Below, in pieces: positions 22,727 to 36,990 of a DNA stretch of 64,000 bases. Origin of the DNA: Jackrogersella multiformis. Taxonomy: Eukaryota; Ascomycota; Sordariomycetes; Xylariales; Hypoxylaceae. Within the stretch, counting starts at the first letter, position 1, and each line of letters begins with the position of its first letter. The position numbers and the translations under genes were made by a program. The DNA lies in contig CADCXD010000004.1 of the NCBI GenBank assembly GCA_902806575.1, positions 3,906,001 to 3,970,000 on the forward strand, written 5' to 3'. A model generated the notes under the pieces. The model was not told the origin of the DNA. It did not search any database and saw only the letters and a list, made by a program, of their open reading frames with translations.

Positions 22727-24060
22727 GGTGCCTCGTCGATTTTCTGCGTTTTTCCTTCTGTTTACGCGGACAATTGATATTAGTTCTTGTGCGATGAAAT
22801 CGGTACACATACAGTAATCAAGGACAACAAGTATAAGTTAAACTCATTGGTGAAAGTTACCCCTATGAACATCGACATTGAAACATGTCGACACCTATAA
22901 TTGGGGCCCCTTTTTGGTGCAGAGTCTGCATCGCTGGATGTGTTTGACTTGGGCGGGTCGACTTACATGAGACGAACCGAGAGCTCGGTAGAAGTCGTAT
23001 CTAACTACACGCTGGAGATAAATATTTTAAAAAAAGAATGATATAACTACCTAGTTTTCTTATTTTGGTAGACAGATATTCAATCTAAAGTATGACGACT
23101 TTTTTATCGAAAAGGGGCTGATACCTAACCGGGATGGTGTCGTCAGATATATGGTGGCCTCACCGGCAGCATGTATTGCCTACGTCAACAACAATCTGCT
23201 TGAAACTTTATCATGACTCGTAAATATTATTTTCCTGTTTTACAACTCGAACAGTTCACCTCCTTTGACCTTCTCTGGGCCTAGTAATTGCGCGTATGTC
23301 TTAGATTATTGATGATGTCGGCCTCGAGGGTTATAGGTATCTCAGTGTCACTAATGAAGCAGTGGTGAAGGCCAAGAAGACTGCCAATAAAAAGTTTCTA
23401 AATTTCATGAATGTAACATTCTAGGTTAATGAAGCCTTCCTAATAGGTGGGTTATTTAGGCCATTAGCTAATGCTACTTAGACTGATTTGGATTTTAGTT
23501 GATTTAAGAATCAGCCTAACTAGCACCAAGACCGCTGATGGCAGTAATACAGGATCAGGGGTTCAGTTTACTTGATTTTTGATTGCATGCCTAACTAGGA
23601 CAATATATCATACCGTGATCTAAGATCTTATTTACAGGAAGTTCCCATACAAGGATTCATCCACTTGATATATCCTACACGTCCTAGCAGGAAACGGCCA
23701 CGTTTAAGCGAGACGAGGGGATTGTACTAAATAGGTAGGCTTCGACAAATCAGAACACGACCGAGATCCTAAAACGGTATATATTGGAGCCGCACAGCAA
23801 ATGGCTTAGCCCCTATTATTCTACCCCTACTCAAGTGCACAGTGTCATAATATTTTAAATGGCTATATTCGTTTCATAACGACGGCTTATTACATTACAA
23901 CATCATTCTATCGTCCTTCCATCAACTGCTACATTAAGCCTCCAAGATAACAATGCCGAGCAATAAGACACGAATTCCGATACATACTCTAAGTTTTGAA
24001 GACTAGGTGTTCATCTCCATCTGCGGGTCATCCCGTTTGAGCCGACTCTCTTTTGCATTG
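22727..24060. other. Intergenic region left of the retrotransposon
   Basis: No gene supported. The frame reading on through 22810 is a TTG-type extension of the small secreted protein. Base composition is ordinary, with normal CpA/TpG, until the element starts. Confidence 0.5.
24056..24060. repeat. Target-site duplication CATTG, left copy
   Basis: CATTG directly precedes the outer LTR start (TGTGACAAGG). The matching copy is at 40026-40030, directly after the other LTR end (TATGACA). Confidence 0.9.
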
Positions 24061-24372
24061 TGTGACAAGGGCAATAGAACTTAGAACTGTAGTTCAATTT
24101 CAAATAATAATTCTTTATAGTCTTAAGGTCCTTGCCTTCTTCTTTTTCTTTTTGCAAAGCGAGACGTAATAACTTATATGTATATAATTTGAATATCTTC
24201 TTAAATGCCGTTAACGCCTTCTTAATCTTATTAATTTAGTTTTATATATATTAATTAAATTTTTTAATTAACCTTATTTAATAGCTTTATTTTATAAGTT
24301 TTAATATATTTTATATTTATTAATTTATATATATTAATTATATTTTACTTTATAAAGTTTATTCGTATAATA
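24061..24372. repeat. Outer element, left LTR (312 bp)
   Basis: Starts TGTGACAAGGGC. The first 110 bases keep normal composition; from about 24175 the sequence becomes extremely AT-rich. It aligns without length change to 30153-30267 plus 39829-40025, the differences being mostly C-to-T and G-to-A. Confidence 0.9.
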
Positions 24373-26082
24373 TTAATTTTTTTTTAATATTTATTTTTAA
24401 ATATAATATATAATTATAAAATTATAAGCTTTATCGATATATTATTTATAAAATAATATAATTATTATTTTTACTTTTTTATTAAATATATACTTATAAG
24501 GTTTTTAAGTTTAATATTTTTAACCGGTTAATTTTTTTATTTTATAAAATATTTTATTTTACTTTAATTTTTAATAAAGTTTATTATTTATTTTATTTAA
24601 TAATTTTCCGATTTTATTAAAATTACTATATATAAAACTTAATTAAAGTTAAAAAATTCTTAATTATTAACGTAATAAAATTTAATAAGTAAAATATAAA
24701 ATAAATTATATGTTTTTTATTTTTTAAAAAAAATAAGTTTTATTATAATAAAAGAAATTATTTATTAAACTTTAAAAAAGCTTAAAAGCTTTTTATTTAA
24801 TTTTTTAATAAAACGTTTAATTTTAATATTTTTTACGTTTAATATTATAAATTAATTTATTTTAAAAATTAATATATTTTTTATCGTTTATTAATTTATT
24901 TTTTTTTATTAGCAATTTTATTTTAAATATTTTTAAATATATATATAACTTACTTTTAAAATTACGTAAAATATTTATAAAAAAATTATAAGTTATTAAA
25001 TAATAACCATAATTAATATAAAAAAAAGTAAATAATATTAATAAAAGAATAATATTATTATAAGTAAATTTTATAATCGTAAATAAATCCTTTTAATTAT
25101 TTATTTTATAATTAATAAAAGCTTTAAAATTTAATTAAAATATTTTATTTATTTATCGGTTTATAAATAAAATAAAATATTTATATAAAATTTAATATTT
25201 ATTAATTTAAAACAGTTTTTTTAAATATAAAATGTAAACTTAAAAATTTTAATTAAGTTATTAAATTTTTTTTCTTTTACTTTAAGAAAAATAAAATATA
25301 TTATTTTAAAAAATAAATTTATTATTACTTAAATAAAGTTATAACCATTTAATAAAAAAAGTTAATAATAAAATTTATTATTATTATTAATTAAGATTTA
25401 TAATATAATTTTATCGGTTAAAAATATTTATATAAAGCGTAATAAAAAAAATTATTTTATTAATATTTTAAATAACTTTATATATAATTTCAAATAATAT
25501 TCTTAATATTTAACTATTAAAAGTTTTAAATGATTAATTTTAAAATCTTATTTATTTTTATATATCCGATAATAAAAATATTATATTTAATAAAAATAAC
25601 TTCTTTTTAAAATTTCGTAAATATTTAAAATCTTTTCTTTTAATATAAAAGGTTATTTTATAAAATAACGTCTTTAAAAGGATTTTTAACTTACGTAATA
25701 TATTTTAAATTATTAATAATTACTTTCTTTAATTATTTAATAAAATCGAAAGCTTAATTAAATATAATAAAATTATAATTTTTTTTAATATAATAAAAAT
25801 AATTATTAAAAAGGTAAATAAAATTCTTTAAAAATATAAAAAATATTTATCTTATAAAACCGACTTTATAAATTAATTTTTAACTTTTTTTTTCTTAAAT
25901 TAATATTACGATAATTTTAAAAAAATATTAACTTTATTATTTTATTTATTTAATTAATAATTAATTATAAATTAATATAATAAAAGTTTTTATATTTATT
26001 AAATTTAACGTTAATTTAAAACTTTAATTTAATATTTAATTTTTTTTAAATATTAATATTATTTTTTAAAAAAAATTATTAT

Positions 26083-26115
26083 AATTAATAATTCTTTATC
26101 GTAAATTTTATAATT
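26083..26115 (-). pseudogene. RNase H relic of the outer element
   Basis: The minus strand reads NYKIYDKELL, matching the conserved start of the gypsy RNase H domain (Y-x-x-x-[DE]KELLAI). The following sequence keeps only a degenerate outline of the domain, with stop codons at RIP-type sites. This fixes the outer element as minus-oriented. Confidence 0.7.
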
Positions 26116-26529
26116 TATTTTTACCGATATAAACTTACGAGAATAATAAATTATAAGTTTAAGTTTATTTTATTTATTCTTTTTTAAAAAAAAACGGTAT
26201 TAATAATATAATTTAAAACATTAATTTCGATATAAATTTATTTTAAAAGGTTAAAATAAGCCATAATAAAGGTTTAAATAAAACGGAATTTAAGTTTTTT
26301 AAAAGATCTGCTTATTTTTTCGGTTTATTTTTAATCTTTTTTATCTTTTTTATTTACGTTAATAATTAATTTTATTAATTTTAAAAACTTTTTTATAAAT
26401 CGTTAATAAAAGTTTATAAAGCCGATAAATTATTAAGATTTTTTTAATAATTTAAACTTTTTTAATTATTAATATAAATAATTTTATTTTATATTATTAA
26501 AATACTATTAATTTTAATAATATAATTAA

Positions 26530-26900
26530 AGAAATTTACTTTTTAAACTTTTTAAAAATATTTTTATAAGTTAACTATAAAATAATATTTTATAAATCTT
26601 TTTAAGACTTTTTTAACGATTTTATCGTATTTTTTATAATATTTATATAAATAAAAAGGTTATTTAAATATATTAAGAAACTTAAATCGATAAAGTTTTA
26701 AAAAATATTATTTATTATAGATTAAAAAATTGTAAAAATATTAATTAATTTAAAAGGTATAATTAAATATTTAAAAAGATTATATTTATATTAAAAAACT
26801 ATTTTTATTTATTTTCTTTTTTAATTTTAATAAAGTAAAATCTTAACTTAAAATCGATTTTAATAAACCATTTTACGATTTTAAAGCAAGTTTATAATTT
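26530..26900 (-). pseudogene. Reverse transcriptase relic of the outer element
   Basis: On the minus strand a degenerate reading resembles the gypsy reverse transcriptase core. A segment at 26760-26719 (IPFKLINI then TIF) fits the PFG-TNAP-TF motif, preceded by FIKIDF and followed by KKVLKRFIKYY. There are many TAA/TAG stops, expected from CAA/CAG/TGG after C-to-T and G-to-A change. Dead coding sequence; domain identity by pattern only. Confidence 0.6.
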
Positions 26901-29900
26901 AAATATTAAAAGTATAAAATATTAAATAAAAATAATATTATTATTTAAACTTTTATAATTTATTACGGGTTAAAAAAAGTTTTAAAGATTTAATTTATTT
27001 ATAAATATTAGAAATATTATATAAAATAAAGTTAATTTTTAAATATGTTTATTATTAAATATTTTATTTAATTATAATTTTAACGTATCGAGTTTCCTTT
27101 TATTTATAACGTAAAAAGTTTTTTAAAAATTAATAACGTAATTTTATAATTAATAATTTAAAAAGTATTATTTTTTTATTATAATATATATAAATTTATA
27201 AAATTTCTTAAAAACGTTTTTTAATATTTTATTTACTTTAATATTTTTTATTATCGTTATATTAATTAGTTTTTTTAAGTTATATAAAGTTAAGTTAATA
27301 TAATATTTCCGATAATAAAAAGAATTAAACTTAATTTTCTTAAAATTTAAAAAAAAGTTTATAAGTTTATAGATTTTTATTTATTATTATAATATAATAA
27401 TATTACATTTATTATTTCAAGCGTTTAATTTAAAGTTAATTTTAAAAAAGTAAAAAGATTTAAGTTAAATTAAAAGTTAATATAAATTATATATATTATT
27501 TTTTAATAATTAATAATTTTTATTTTTTTACTTTAAAAAAATATTATTAAAATTAAACTTTTTAAATTTAATAATATTTTTATTTAATATTTCTTTTTAT
27601 TATATATTAATATTATATTAATAATAAGTTTATATTTTAAAATTAATTTTAAATAAAATTTCTTTATAACCTTTATTTTATTTTTAATTATTATAATTCG
27701 GCATATTTTACCTTAATTTAAATATAAAATTTAATAAAATATAACGTTAAAATTATTTAAAAATTTAAATCGAAATCTTTAATTTTTATAATTTAAAGAT
27801 AAAATAATTCTTATAAAGTTATATTTATTTATACTTTTTTTTATAATAAAAATATAAGTTAAGTATTATTATCTTAAGGTTATTTTATAAAGGAAATTTT
27901 ATTTAAATTTAATAATAAATCTTTATTATTAACGTTTTTTTTAATAAAATAAAAAAAGATTTAATAATTATTACGTTTATAACGTTAATAAGATTTCTTA
28001 TTTTTTTTTATTAATTTATATTTATTTAGTTAATTTTTTTAAAATATTTTTATTATTAAATTAAACTTTATTTTTTTATTTTAATTTTAACTTATTTTCA
28101 TTTTTAAATTTATTATTATTTTTTAAAGATTAATTTTAGCTTAAATTAAAATATTTTTCCTTTTTATAATTAGCTTAACTTAACTTTAAAGGCTTTTAAA
28201 TTAAATTAAGCCTTTTTTTAAAAAAAATACCGGGATTAGTTAATATATTTTTATATATTTAACTTATTTCTTAAATAATAATAAAGAATTCTTTATTTAT
28301 ATTTAAAAGTTCTTTTTTAAAATAAATTAATTTAATAATTTCGTTAAAAAGGATTTTAACGATATAATTTTAAAATGTTATTTTAAATCATTAAATTATT
28401 TTATTAAAGTTTAATAATTTAATAAAATATTAAATAATATTTTTTTAAATTATAATATTTTTTTTAAAAAAATTCTTTTTTTTTAAAAGGTAATAATATA
28501 TATTACTTAAATATTAAAAATCTTTAATTATATAATTTAATTTTTACGTTATTAATGTTATAATTATACTTTTTTAAATAATAACGATTTAATTTAATTA
28601 ATATAATAAAAATCTTTAAGAAAATTCTTTATATACGTTTTTAAATATATTTTAACCTTTATTTATTAAGTTTAAAACTTTAAAAAATCCTTATTATTAT
28701 AAACGGTAAATTTATTAAGTTATATTAAATTAATCGTTTTAAAGTTTTAAATAATTAATTATTATTATTTTAAAATAAAAGATTTTTATTATCGTTTAAA
28801 AACGTAAAATTACCCGAGGTAATCCTTTAAAAAAATTTAAATAATTTAAGGTTTTAAGATTAATTATTAAAATTAAAGTTACTTAAGTTATTATTAAATA
28901 TTCCGACGGTTTTTTTAAAAGAAATTTCTTTTTTATTTTTTTTAAATATAAAAGGATTAACTTTAATAAAATAAAATTATATTCCGGCCTTTTTAATTAT
29001 TTTTTAACTTAAATTTATAAAAAGAATTATAAAAAAAATTTAATAAATAATACTTTAAAATATATTTAGTTTTTTTAATCGAAAATACTTAATTTAATTA
29101 ATATTTTTAATATAATATATTTTTTAAAATAAAATAAATATTAATTAATTTATTAAAAATTAATTAAAAATTAAATTTATTAAAAATAATTTAAATATAA
29201 ATCTTTAAATTATTAAATTAACGGTAGATTTTTACGTTAATATACGTAAAGTTTATATATTTTCTTATAAAAAGATTATTAATTTAAGATTTTTTAATAT
29301 AAATTTAATTTATTATTTTTTATTAAAGATTTTTTTATTTCTTAATATTTTAATAAAAAGTTTAAAAAATTTATTAATAATAATTAATTATTTTTTTAAA
29401 CTTAATTATTTTATATATATTAAGTAATTATACCTTAAATTTATTATTTAAAATATGTTATTTATTTATTTATTAATATTATATCGATTTAATTAAATTA
29501 AATTATTATATTATATTAATTTTTATTTTTATTTTTATTAATAATTTAATTATTCGTAATAATAATAATAAATATTTAAATAATATAATAATTATTATAT
29601 ATTTTTTAATAAAGCTTAATAAATTATATAAAAAAGTTATTAAAATTAACTTCGATATTATTAATATTAAAAACGTTTTATATAATTATTTTATAATTTT
29701 AAAAATTATAAAAAATTATAATATTATCGTTATTAAATTAAGGTAATTTAAAAATAAAAGAAACGTTTTAAAGTAATATATTTTTTATTTTAAATATCTT
29801 AATAAAAAATCGTATATTAAAACGTTATTTAATTTTAATAAGTTTTTATAAATAATAATTCTTTTTTAACTTATTTTTAACTTTAAAATTTCATAAAAAA

Positions 29901-30152
29901 AGTATTATTAAAAACTCGGAAAATTATTTATTATTTAATAAAAAAAATAATTCGAAATTTTATAAATTAATAAATAATAAAGTTAAAATATAAATACTTA
30001 ATTTAAATATTTATAAAATAATAAAATATAAAGTTCTTTTTATAATTATAATAACGTACGTAATAATAAAATTAATAAATAATATTAATATAATATATTT
30101 TAATAAATTCTTTTTTAAATAAAATAATTTTTTTAAGAAATAAAAATTTATT

Positions 30153-30267
30153 TATAATAAAAATAATAAAGCTTAAAATTATAATTTAATTTCGAATAAT
30201 AATTCTTTATAATTTTAAGGGTTTTATTTTTTTATTTATTTATTTATAAAACGAAATATAATAATTT
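30153..30267. repeat. Outer element, right LTR, first part
   Basis: Corresponds base for base in length to 24061-24175 (115 bp) but is heavily RIP-mutated. It ends where the inner element inserted, at the 5-bp duplication AATTT (30263-30267). Confidence 0.9.
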
Positions 30268-30416
30268 TATAAGGAGCTATAATTATATGGTTTATAATTA
30301 AGGTAATGGCCCGTGCTTTATACCTATTAACTGTTTTTTAAAATATTAACTTTACTTTTACTTTTAAAAAAAACAATTATTTTAAGACTTTTATTTTAAC
30401 TTATTAATATATAATA
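30268..30416 (+). repeat. Inner element, 5' LTR (149 bp)
   Basis: Same length as 39675-39823. Differences between the two are mostly C/T and G/A, as expected of independently RIP-mutated copies. Confidence 0.9.
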
Positions 30417-33046
30417 AATAATAACATCTCGCTCTCGTTATATCGTAACGATTTATACCTTACCGTTAAATTAATTAAGCTCTTAATTAATTAATAAAGA
30501 TTTAAAGCTAATTAATCGCGATAAATTAACGTGGTAAAAATTTAATTAATAATTATTAAACCTTAAACGTTATTAAACCTTAAATATTATTAAACTTTAA
30601 ACATTTTATAATTATTCTTTTCGTTACTTTATTTTTTTATTACTTAATGGTTTTTACTTTTCTTTTATTATTAATCGAATTTAATTACGTTATTATTTTT
30701 TTATAATATTATAATTTACGTATTAACATTATTTTAATAAAATTAAGCTTTTTTAATCGATTAAATTTTTTCCTTTTTTATAATTTTAAATTTTAATAAC
30801 GATAATATTTTATAAATTATTACTTTCATTCGTAATTACCGAAACTTTTAAATAATATAAAGGTTATATTAATCGCGTGTAAATAATTTATTACTTTACG
30901 TAAATATATTATTAAATGTAAAATTAACTTTTTTATTAATATAAAGCTTTCGTATTATACGGAATTTTATAATAAAAACGTTACTTTATAACTTTTAATA
31001 AGTGTTAAACCCTTAAAAGTTTAAGCAAACATTTAATAAAACGTTAAAAATTATATTATAACTTATTTTATTAAATTCGGAAATTCTTACTTAAAGGTTA
31101 ATATTAACTTTAATATCGATTTCTTATATTAATTATTTTTATATATTAACCGATAAAATTAACTTTTCACTTATTAACTTAATATTAATTATTAAATTCC
31201 TTTATTATTTAATTCTCGATTATTAATTCTTTTAATATTATTAACGTTATTATAATTTTTATTAATTTATAACTTAAAAATACGATTTATAATAACTTTA
31301 ATAATTACCTTAAGTTATTTAATAATTACTTTAACGCTTATATTTAAAATCGATTTATTTATATTATTAATTTTATGTTAAGAAATTCGGCCGTAATTTA
31401 TCGAAAAAACTAAAATTAATAAAATTATATAAGTAATTATATAAAGCCTTTAAATAACTTTTTTAATATCTTTAATTATTTATTAAAAGATTTAACCGTA
31501 AACGCACGTAGTTATATCGCGAAAAGTTAATATTAATAAAATTATATAAATAATTATATAAAACCTTAAAATTAACTTTTTTATATCTTTAGCTTTTTAT
31601 TAAAAAATCGAACCATAAGTAATTAAATTAACACTTATCGTATATTCACTTATCGTATTTTCTTTTTCTCGTAATAAAAGCACGTAATTATATTATAAAT
31701 CCTTTATATTAAATAAAAATATATAACTTAATTAATTAATCGAAATTTAAAATAAAATAACTTAAATAATAATTAATTAATTTATTTAATTTCTCGTTTT
31801 AAAGCTAAAATAACTTTTAATAAATAAACCCGATTAACTTTAAAAATTATAACCTTTATTAATTAATTTTATCCTTAAATTAATATATAAATCGTAAGTA
31901 TATATCGCGGAATAAACCGTAATTTTATTTATAATTAAACGTTAAATTATTAACGAGCCGTTTAACGGTTTAATTAACGACGTTTTAATATTTATATAAT
32001 CGTAAAAAAATAAAATAAATCATTAATTAATATTAAAAAATTAAACGATTTACGATATCGATTATTTTATAATAAACGTAAATAAGTTTACGATAATAAA
32101 TAATTCTTTTATTAAAAATAATTATACGTATTAACGTAATATTTATATATAAATAAACTTTATTTAAGTAACTTATTAAAAACTCGTAAAAGCCGTAAAA
32201 ATTAAAAATAATCTTTATAAATTATTTCGTAAAAATTTATAAAATTAATAAACAAATTAAATACTTATTAAAAAGAAGTAAAAAATGTAAAACGACACGA
32301 AATACGCTTTTAAAACGTTATTTAATCGATATAAAATCCGTATATTAAAAGCTTTAATATTCCTCGAAAAAATAAAATACACTTTAAAACTTTATTTTAA
32401 AAATATATCCATTAAAACTTAATCGTTAAACATTATTTAAAACTATCGAATATTCGGATTAATTATAAATATATAATAAATAACGATAATTTATAATAAG
32501 TTAAACTCGAAATTTAAAATAATAAGAATTATTAACTTAAAATCGATTATAATAATTATAAACGTTTATTTTAAGTACTTAAATAAAAAATAATCGGTAT
32601 AACGCGAGTAAATATTAATAAAAAAAAACAAAGACTTAAAAGTTAATATTAAGCTTTATATAATATTTAATAATATGTTTATTTAAAATATTTCTTTTAA
32701 TAATATTAAATTATTTAAAAATATTTAACTTATTTATTATAATTATAATAATATAATACTTTATATCGATTAATTAAAGGTTTATTAAGGTAATTAAAAC
32801 TATCGTAATAATAAATATAATCGACGAAATAATTATAATTAATAATAAAATAATTTTAATTAATATCGAAACGATTATAACTTTAATAATTATAATTAAA
32901 GAAAAGATTATTATAATAATAACCGTAATCGAAATTATAATTAAAGTTACGATCGAAATTACGATCGATATAACGATAAATAAAGTAATAAACGTTAAAA
33001 TAATAAACGTTAAAATAATAACCGATAAAGTTATCGTCGTTATAAT

Positions 33047-33118
33047 CGTGGACGTGGCCGCGATATTTATAATCGTTATAATTACGAATATTATAATAAC
33101 CGTCCCCGCTTTCGTTAA
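33047..33118 (+). pseudogene. Gag-like Arg/Gly-rich relic
   Basis: A locally GC-richer patch reads RGRGRDIYNRYNYE then YYNNRPRFR in one plus-strand frame and then stops. Position between the 5' LTR and the reverse transcriptase, and its composition, fit the nucleic-acid-binding C-terminus of a Gag protein. No zinc knuckle can be read. Confidence 0.4.
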
Positions 33119-34869
33119 AAATAATAAGAAAAGATAAGAAATCGTTTTAACGGCGATATATATTTATAAAACGAAATTAAATATAAATAAAATAAATAAA
33201 ATCGCAAGAAAAATAAAAAAAACTTATAAATAAATAATTATTTTCTAATAAAAAAATACTTAATAAATAAATTTAAAACTTTTATATTTTACCTTTTATC
33301 CTTTAAAAGTAAATCGTTAACCGTAAAAAAACGTATATATCGGAAATATTATAAAACATTTAATATTAAACTTAATTATTTTAAACATATATACGTTAAT
33401 AAATACATAAAACTTAAACATTTATAATTAGCTTAAAAAACGAGATAAACGATAAAAACTTAACTTAAAATTAAAAAAGTTATTAATATTTACTTTACTT
33501 AAAAATAAATAAAAACGAAAACATAAATAATATAATCGAAAAATATTATACCCTTACCCTCGTAATTAAAAAATATAAAAGTTAAAAATATTATTCTTTT
33601 ACTTTTAAATAAAAAATTAATAAAATATATAAGCTTAAAAGTAAACGTAAAATAAATCGAAACAAAAATTAACAATATATATAAATATTAACGTATCTAA
33701 TCGAATAATAAATAAAATATTATTAAAAAAATTTATTAAAAACTACGAAATATTCGAATTAAATAAACTTATATATATATAAAAAATAATCCCGAGAAAA
33801 TTAATCATAAAAATTAAAACTAAATTTTCGATTAAATTTTAAAGAAAAATAATATATAAACGGTAAGTTTAAGTTTAAATTTTAATAAAAACATAAATTA
33901 ATTATTTAAATTTTTAACTTAACCTATTAATAAAAAATGATTTTTTAAGAAAATACGACGTAATTATCGATTATAATAAAACATATATAATTTTAATATT
34001 ATATCTTAAAGTTTAAATATTTATAAAATATCGTTATTCGAAAGGTTAAATACGATAATAAGTTTTAATTATAAATCGATTTCTTATCCTCGTTAAAATA
34101 ATAATATTTATTTTAATATATTATTTTAACTTATCGTACGAAAAAAACTTTATTTTTCACGTTAAAATAAAAAACGTAATAAATAATATTTATAATATAA
34201 ATACGCTTAAAAAAATCGCTTTCTTAAATATATTTAATAAGCTTATAATTTTATAACATAATATTAAAATCGAAATAATTAAAAAAATCACCGAAAAAAA
34301 AAATATAAACACTTTATAAAAAAAAGCTAATTTAACGTAAACATATATAATATCTTAACGCGAAAAAAACGACTTATTAACAAAATTTAATTTAAATAAT
34401 AAAATATTAAAAGCTTTATTATTAACCGATAAATCTTTTATTAATTTATAATTATTATTAAAAATAAAACGAGGTTTTATCGAAACGAATATACCGACTT
34501 TAAGTATATTTAAACTTAAAAATACTTTAAAGTTTATAATTAAAAAAAGCGTATATATTTACAATTTTAACCTTTTTTTTACTTAACGATTATTTATTTT
34601 AATAAATAAATAAAATATTTAACGCGATCGTAATATTATTAACATATTAAAAAAAAATAATCGATTTAATTAATAATTAATAAAAAAAGTATAAACCCGA
34701 ATATATATATTTATTAAGTATATAAAATAAAAATTTTCTTAATAAAACTTTCGATTAAATATATAATTAAAGTAAAATAAATTAATAAAAAATAATTATA
34801 CCGTTTAATTATTTTTATTTTATTATTTAAAAACTCGTTAACGATAAAAAAAAAGGTTAAATAATTATC

Positions 34870-35330
34870 GACTTTAAATCATTAAATAAAAATGCCTTAA
34901 TAAATATTTACTTATTACCGCGTTAAGAAAAAATCGTTTAAAAAATGTAAAGAAAAAAGTCTTTAACGTTATAAACGAGGCCTTATTTTTTCATTAATTA
35001 CTTATTACGTTTAAGCATAAAAATAAAATAACGATAATATCGTTAAAAGGTTTAAAAATCTTTAACGTTACGTTAATAAAATTTAAAAATTCTTTAACTT
35101 TTACGTAACGATTTATAAACCAAAGATTAAAGCTTTTTTAAAGCTTTATTAAAATATATATTAATAATATCGTAATATTTAATAACATTAAAAAATAATA
35201 TAAGAAATACTTTAATTAAATATTTAATATATATAATAATATAAAACTTATATTATCGTTAAAAAAGTTATTTCTCGGTTTTCTATCGATTATTTTACTT
35301 AAATTTTTAATTAATAAATTAAAAGTCGCT
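34870..35330 (+). pseudogene. Reverse transcriptase relic of the inner element
   Basis: Plus-strand reading shows DFKSLNKNALINIYLLPR at 34870 (gypsy D-R-LN-x-x-x-x-N-YPLPR motif). The catalytic box follows at 35157-35186 as YINNIVIFNN, where the family has Y-D-D; both Asp codons now read Asn, the G-to-A change expected from RIP. A KKLFLGFLS-type segment follows. Stops interrupt the frame throughout. Confidence 0.75.
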
Positions 35331-36399
35331 ATTATAAATAATAAGTTAAATATAATTAAAAAAATCTTAATGTTATAAATATTAATTAATTTAAAAACAT
35401 ATATCGATATAATAAAATTCTTATAAAAATATATCTTATAATATTAATAAAAAGTTAAGCCTTTATAAAACAAAAAAACGAAAATATTAACCGAGGAATA
35501 AACTTAATAAAAGATTCCTTTAAAATCTTAATATAAACGTCGATATATTATAAAAACTATATATATATTAATAAAAAACGAATTAAATTCGTTTAAAATA
35601 TTATAAAATAAATTATTAAACTTAATAATATTAAGGCATTAAAACTATAATTAAATAACGTTCTTAAAAATAAATATATCGAAACGAAAAAGTTTCGAAG
35701 TTATAATATTTTATATAAATATACTTTAAAACGAAGTTAATATAAAAGTTAACGTAATTCGCTTAATTATATTTTTATTAAAAGTTTTAATAAAAGCTAA
35801 ATTATAATATAAAATAATAAAATTAAAAATTACTTATTTAATATAAACTTATAAAAATAATAAAATTTAATTATAATTTTATACACGATTAATTATTATT
35901 TTAATAAATTATAATACGACGAAAAACATCGTTAATTAAACGACATTTAAAATAACCGATATAAATAAAATAAATAATAAATTAATAACTGCTTTAATAT
36001 ACTTATTTTAATTTAACCTTAACGTTTATTATATCCTTAAAAGGTTAAATTTAATTTTAAATATATTATCTCGTTTATCGATATAAAACAATATAAAAGA
36101 TTTAATAAAACAAAAAAATGAAACGAAATTAACTCTTAAAGATATCTCGAATAAATTTATTTATATATTTATTAAACTTACGTTAAATAACGAGTTTAAA
36201 AAAAATATTAAAAAAATATAACTATAATAAACGATTAAATCGTTTACGTATTATTTTTTAAAAAGTTAATAAAGGTAAGGATATAATTAAATAGTTTTAA
36301 TATAAATTATAAAACGGTCTTATATATTATATTAAATTAAATAATTTATATTAATTAATAATTTTATTAACTTATATATATAAATTATTTAATAAAGTT

Positions 36400-36990
36400 T
36401 ATAATTTAAAATATTATTTTAAATTAAAACGAATGTTTTATAAATTAAAATCGGTTTATATTTATAACTTTTCGTAAAAGGTTTAAAAATATGTTAAATA
36501 TTATCCCGATTATTATAAAAATTAAATTAAACGTTCGAAACTTTACGGTAAATTAAAACCTATAAACTTACCGTTTTAACCATTTTATATAATAACTTAA
36601 AACTTTATTATAAGTTTATTAAAAGTTTTAAATAAAAAAAGTATATAATTTATTAAAAACTTTATTTATTTTAATATAATAATAATGATTATATATAAAT
36701 TTAATAAAAAAACGATTTTAATATTTAAAAATATTAAATATAAGGCTTATTATTAAGCCGCGTTATTTTTTAAAATATTTATATTATCGAATTAAGGTAT
36801 TTTATATAAAGTAATTTTAAATAAAAACGCTAAATTTAATAATAAAATATAATAAACGTTATTTATTTAATTTAAGATATTATTAATTATATTAATAAAT
36901 TATTATTTTTAAATTAATAATATAATAAAACGATGTAATTAAAAAATTAAAGTAATAATTCGTTATTATTATTCGTTAAATAACGTATTA
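36400..36990 (+). pseudogene. Integrase relic of the inner element
   Basis: A degenerate plus-strand reading contains a YYPDYYKN segment (the CP-C zinc-binding end of integrase), SKLYGKLKPINLPF, then FNKKTILIF and KYKAYY with a DWGIP-like region (SN-GILYKVIL) and KNAKFNNK. This matches the gypsy integrase core layout downstream of the reverse transcriptase. Not translatable. Confidence 0.6.
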
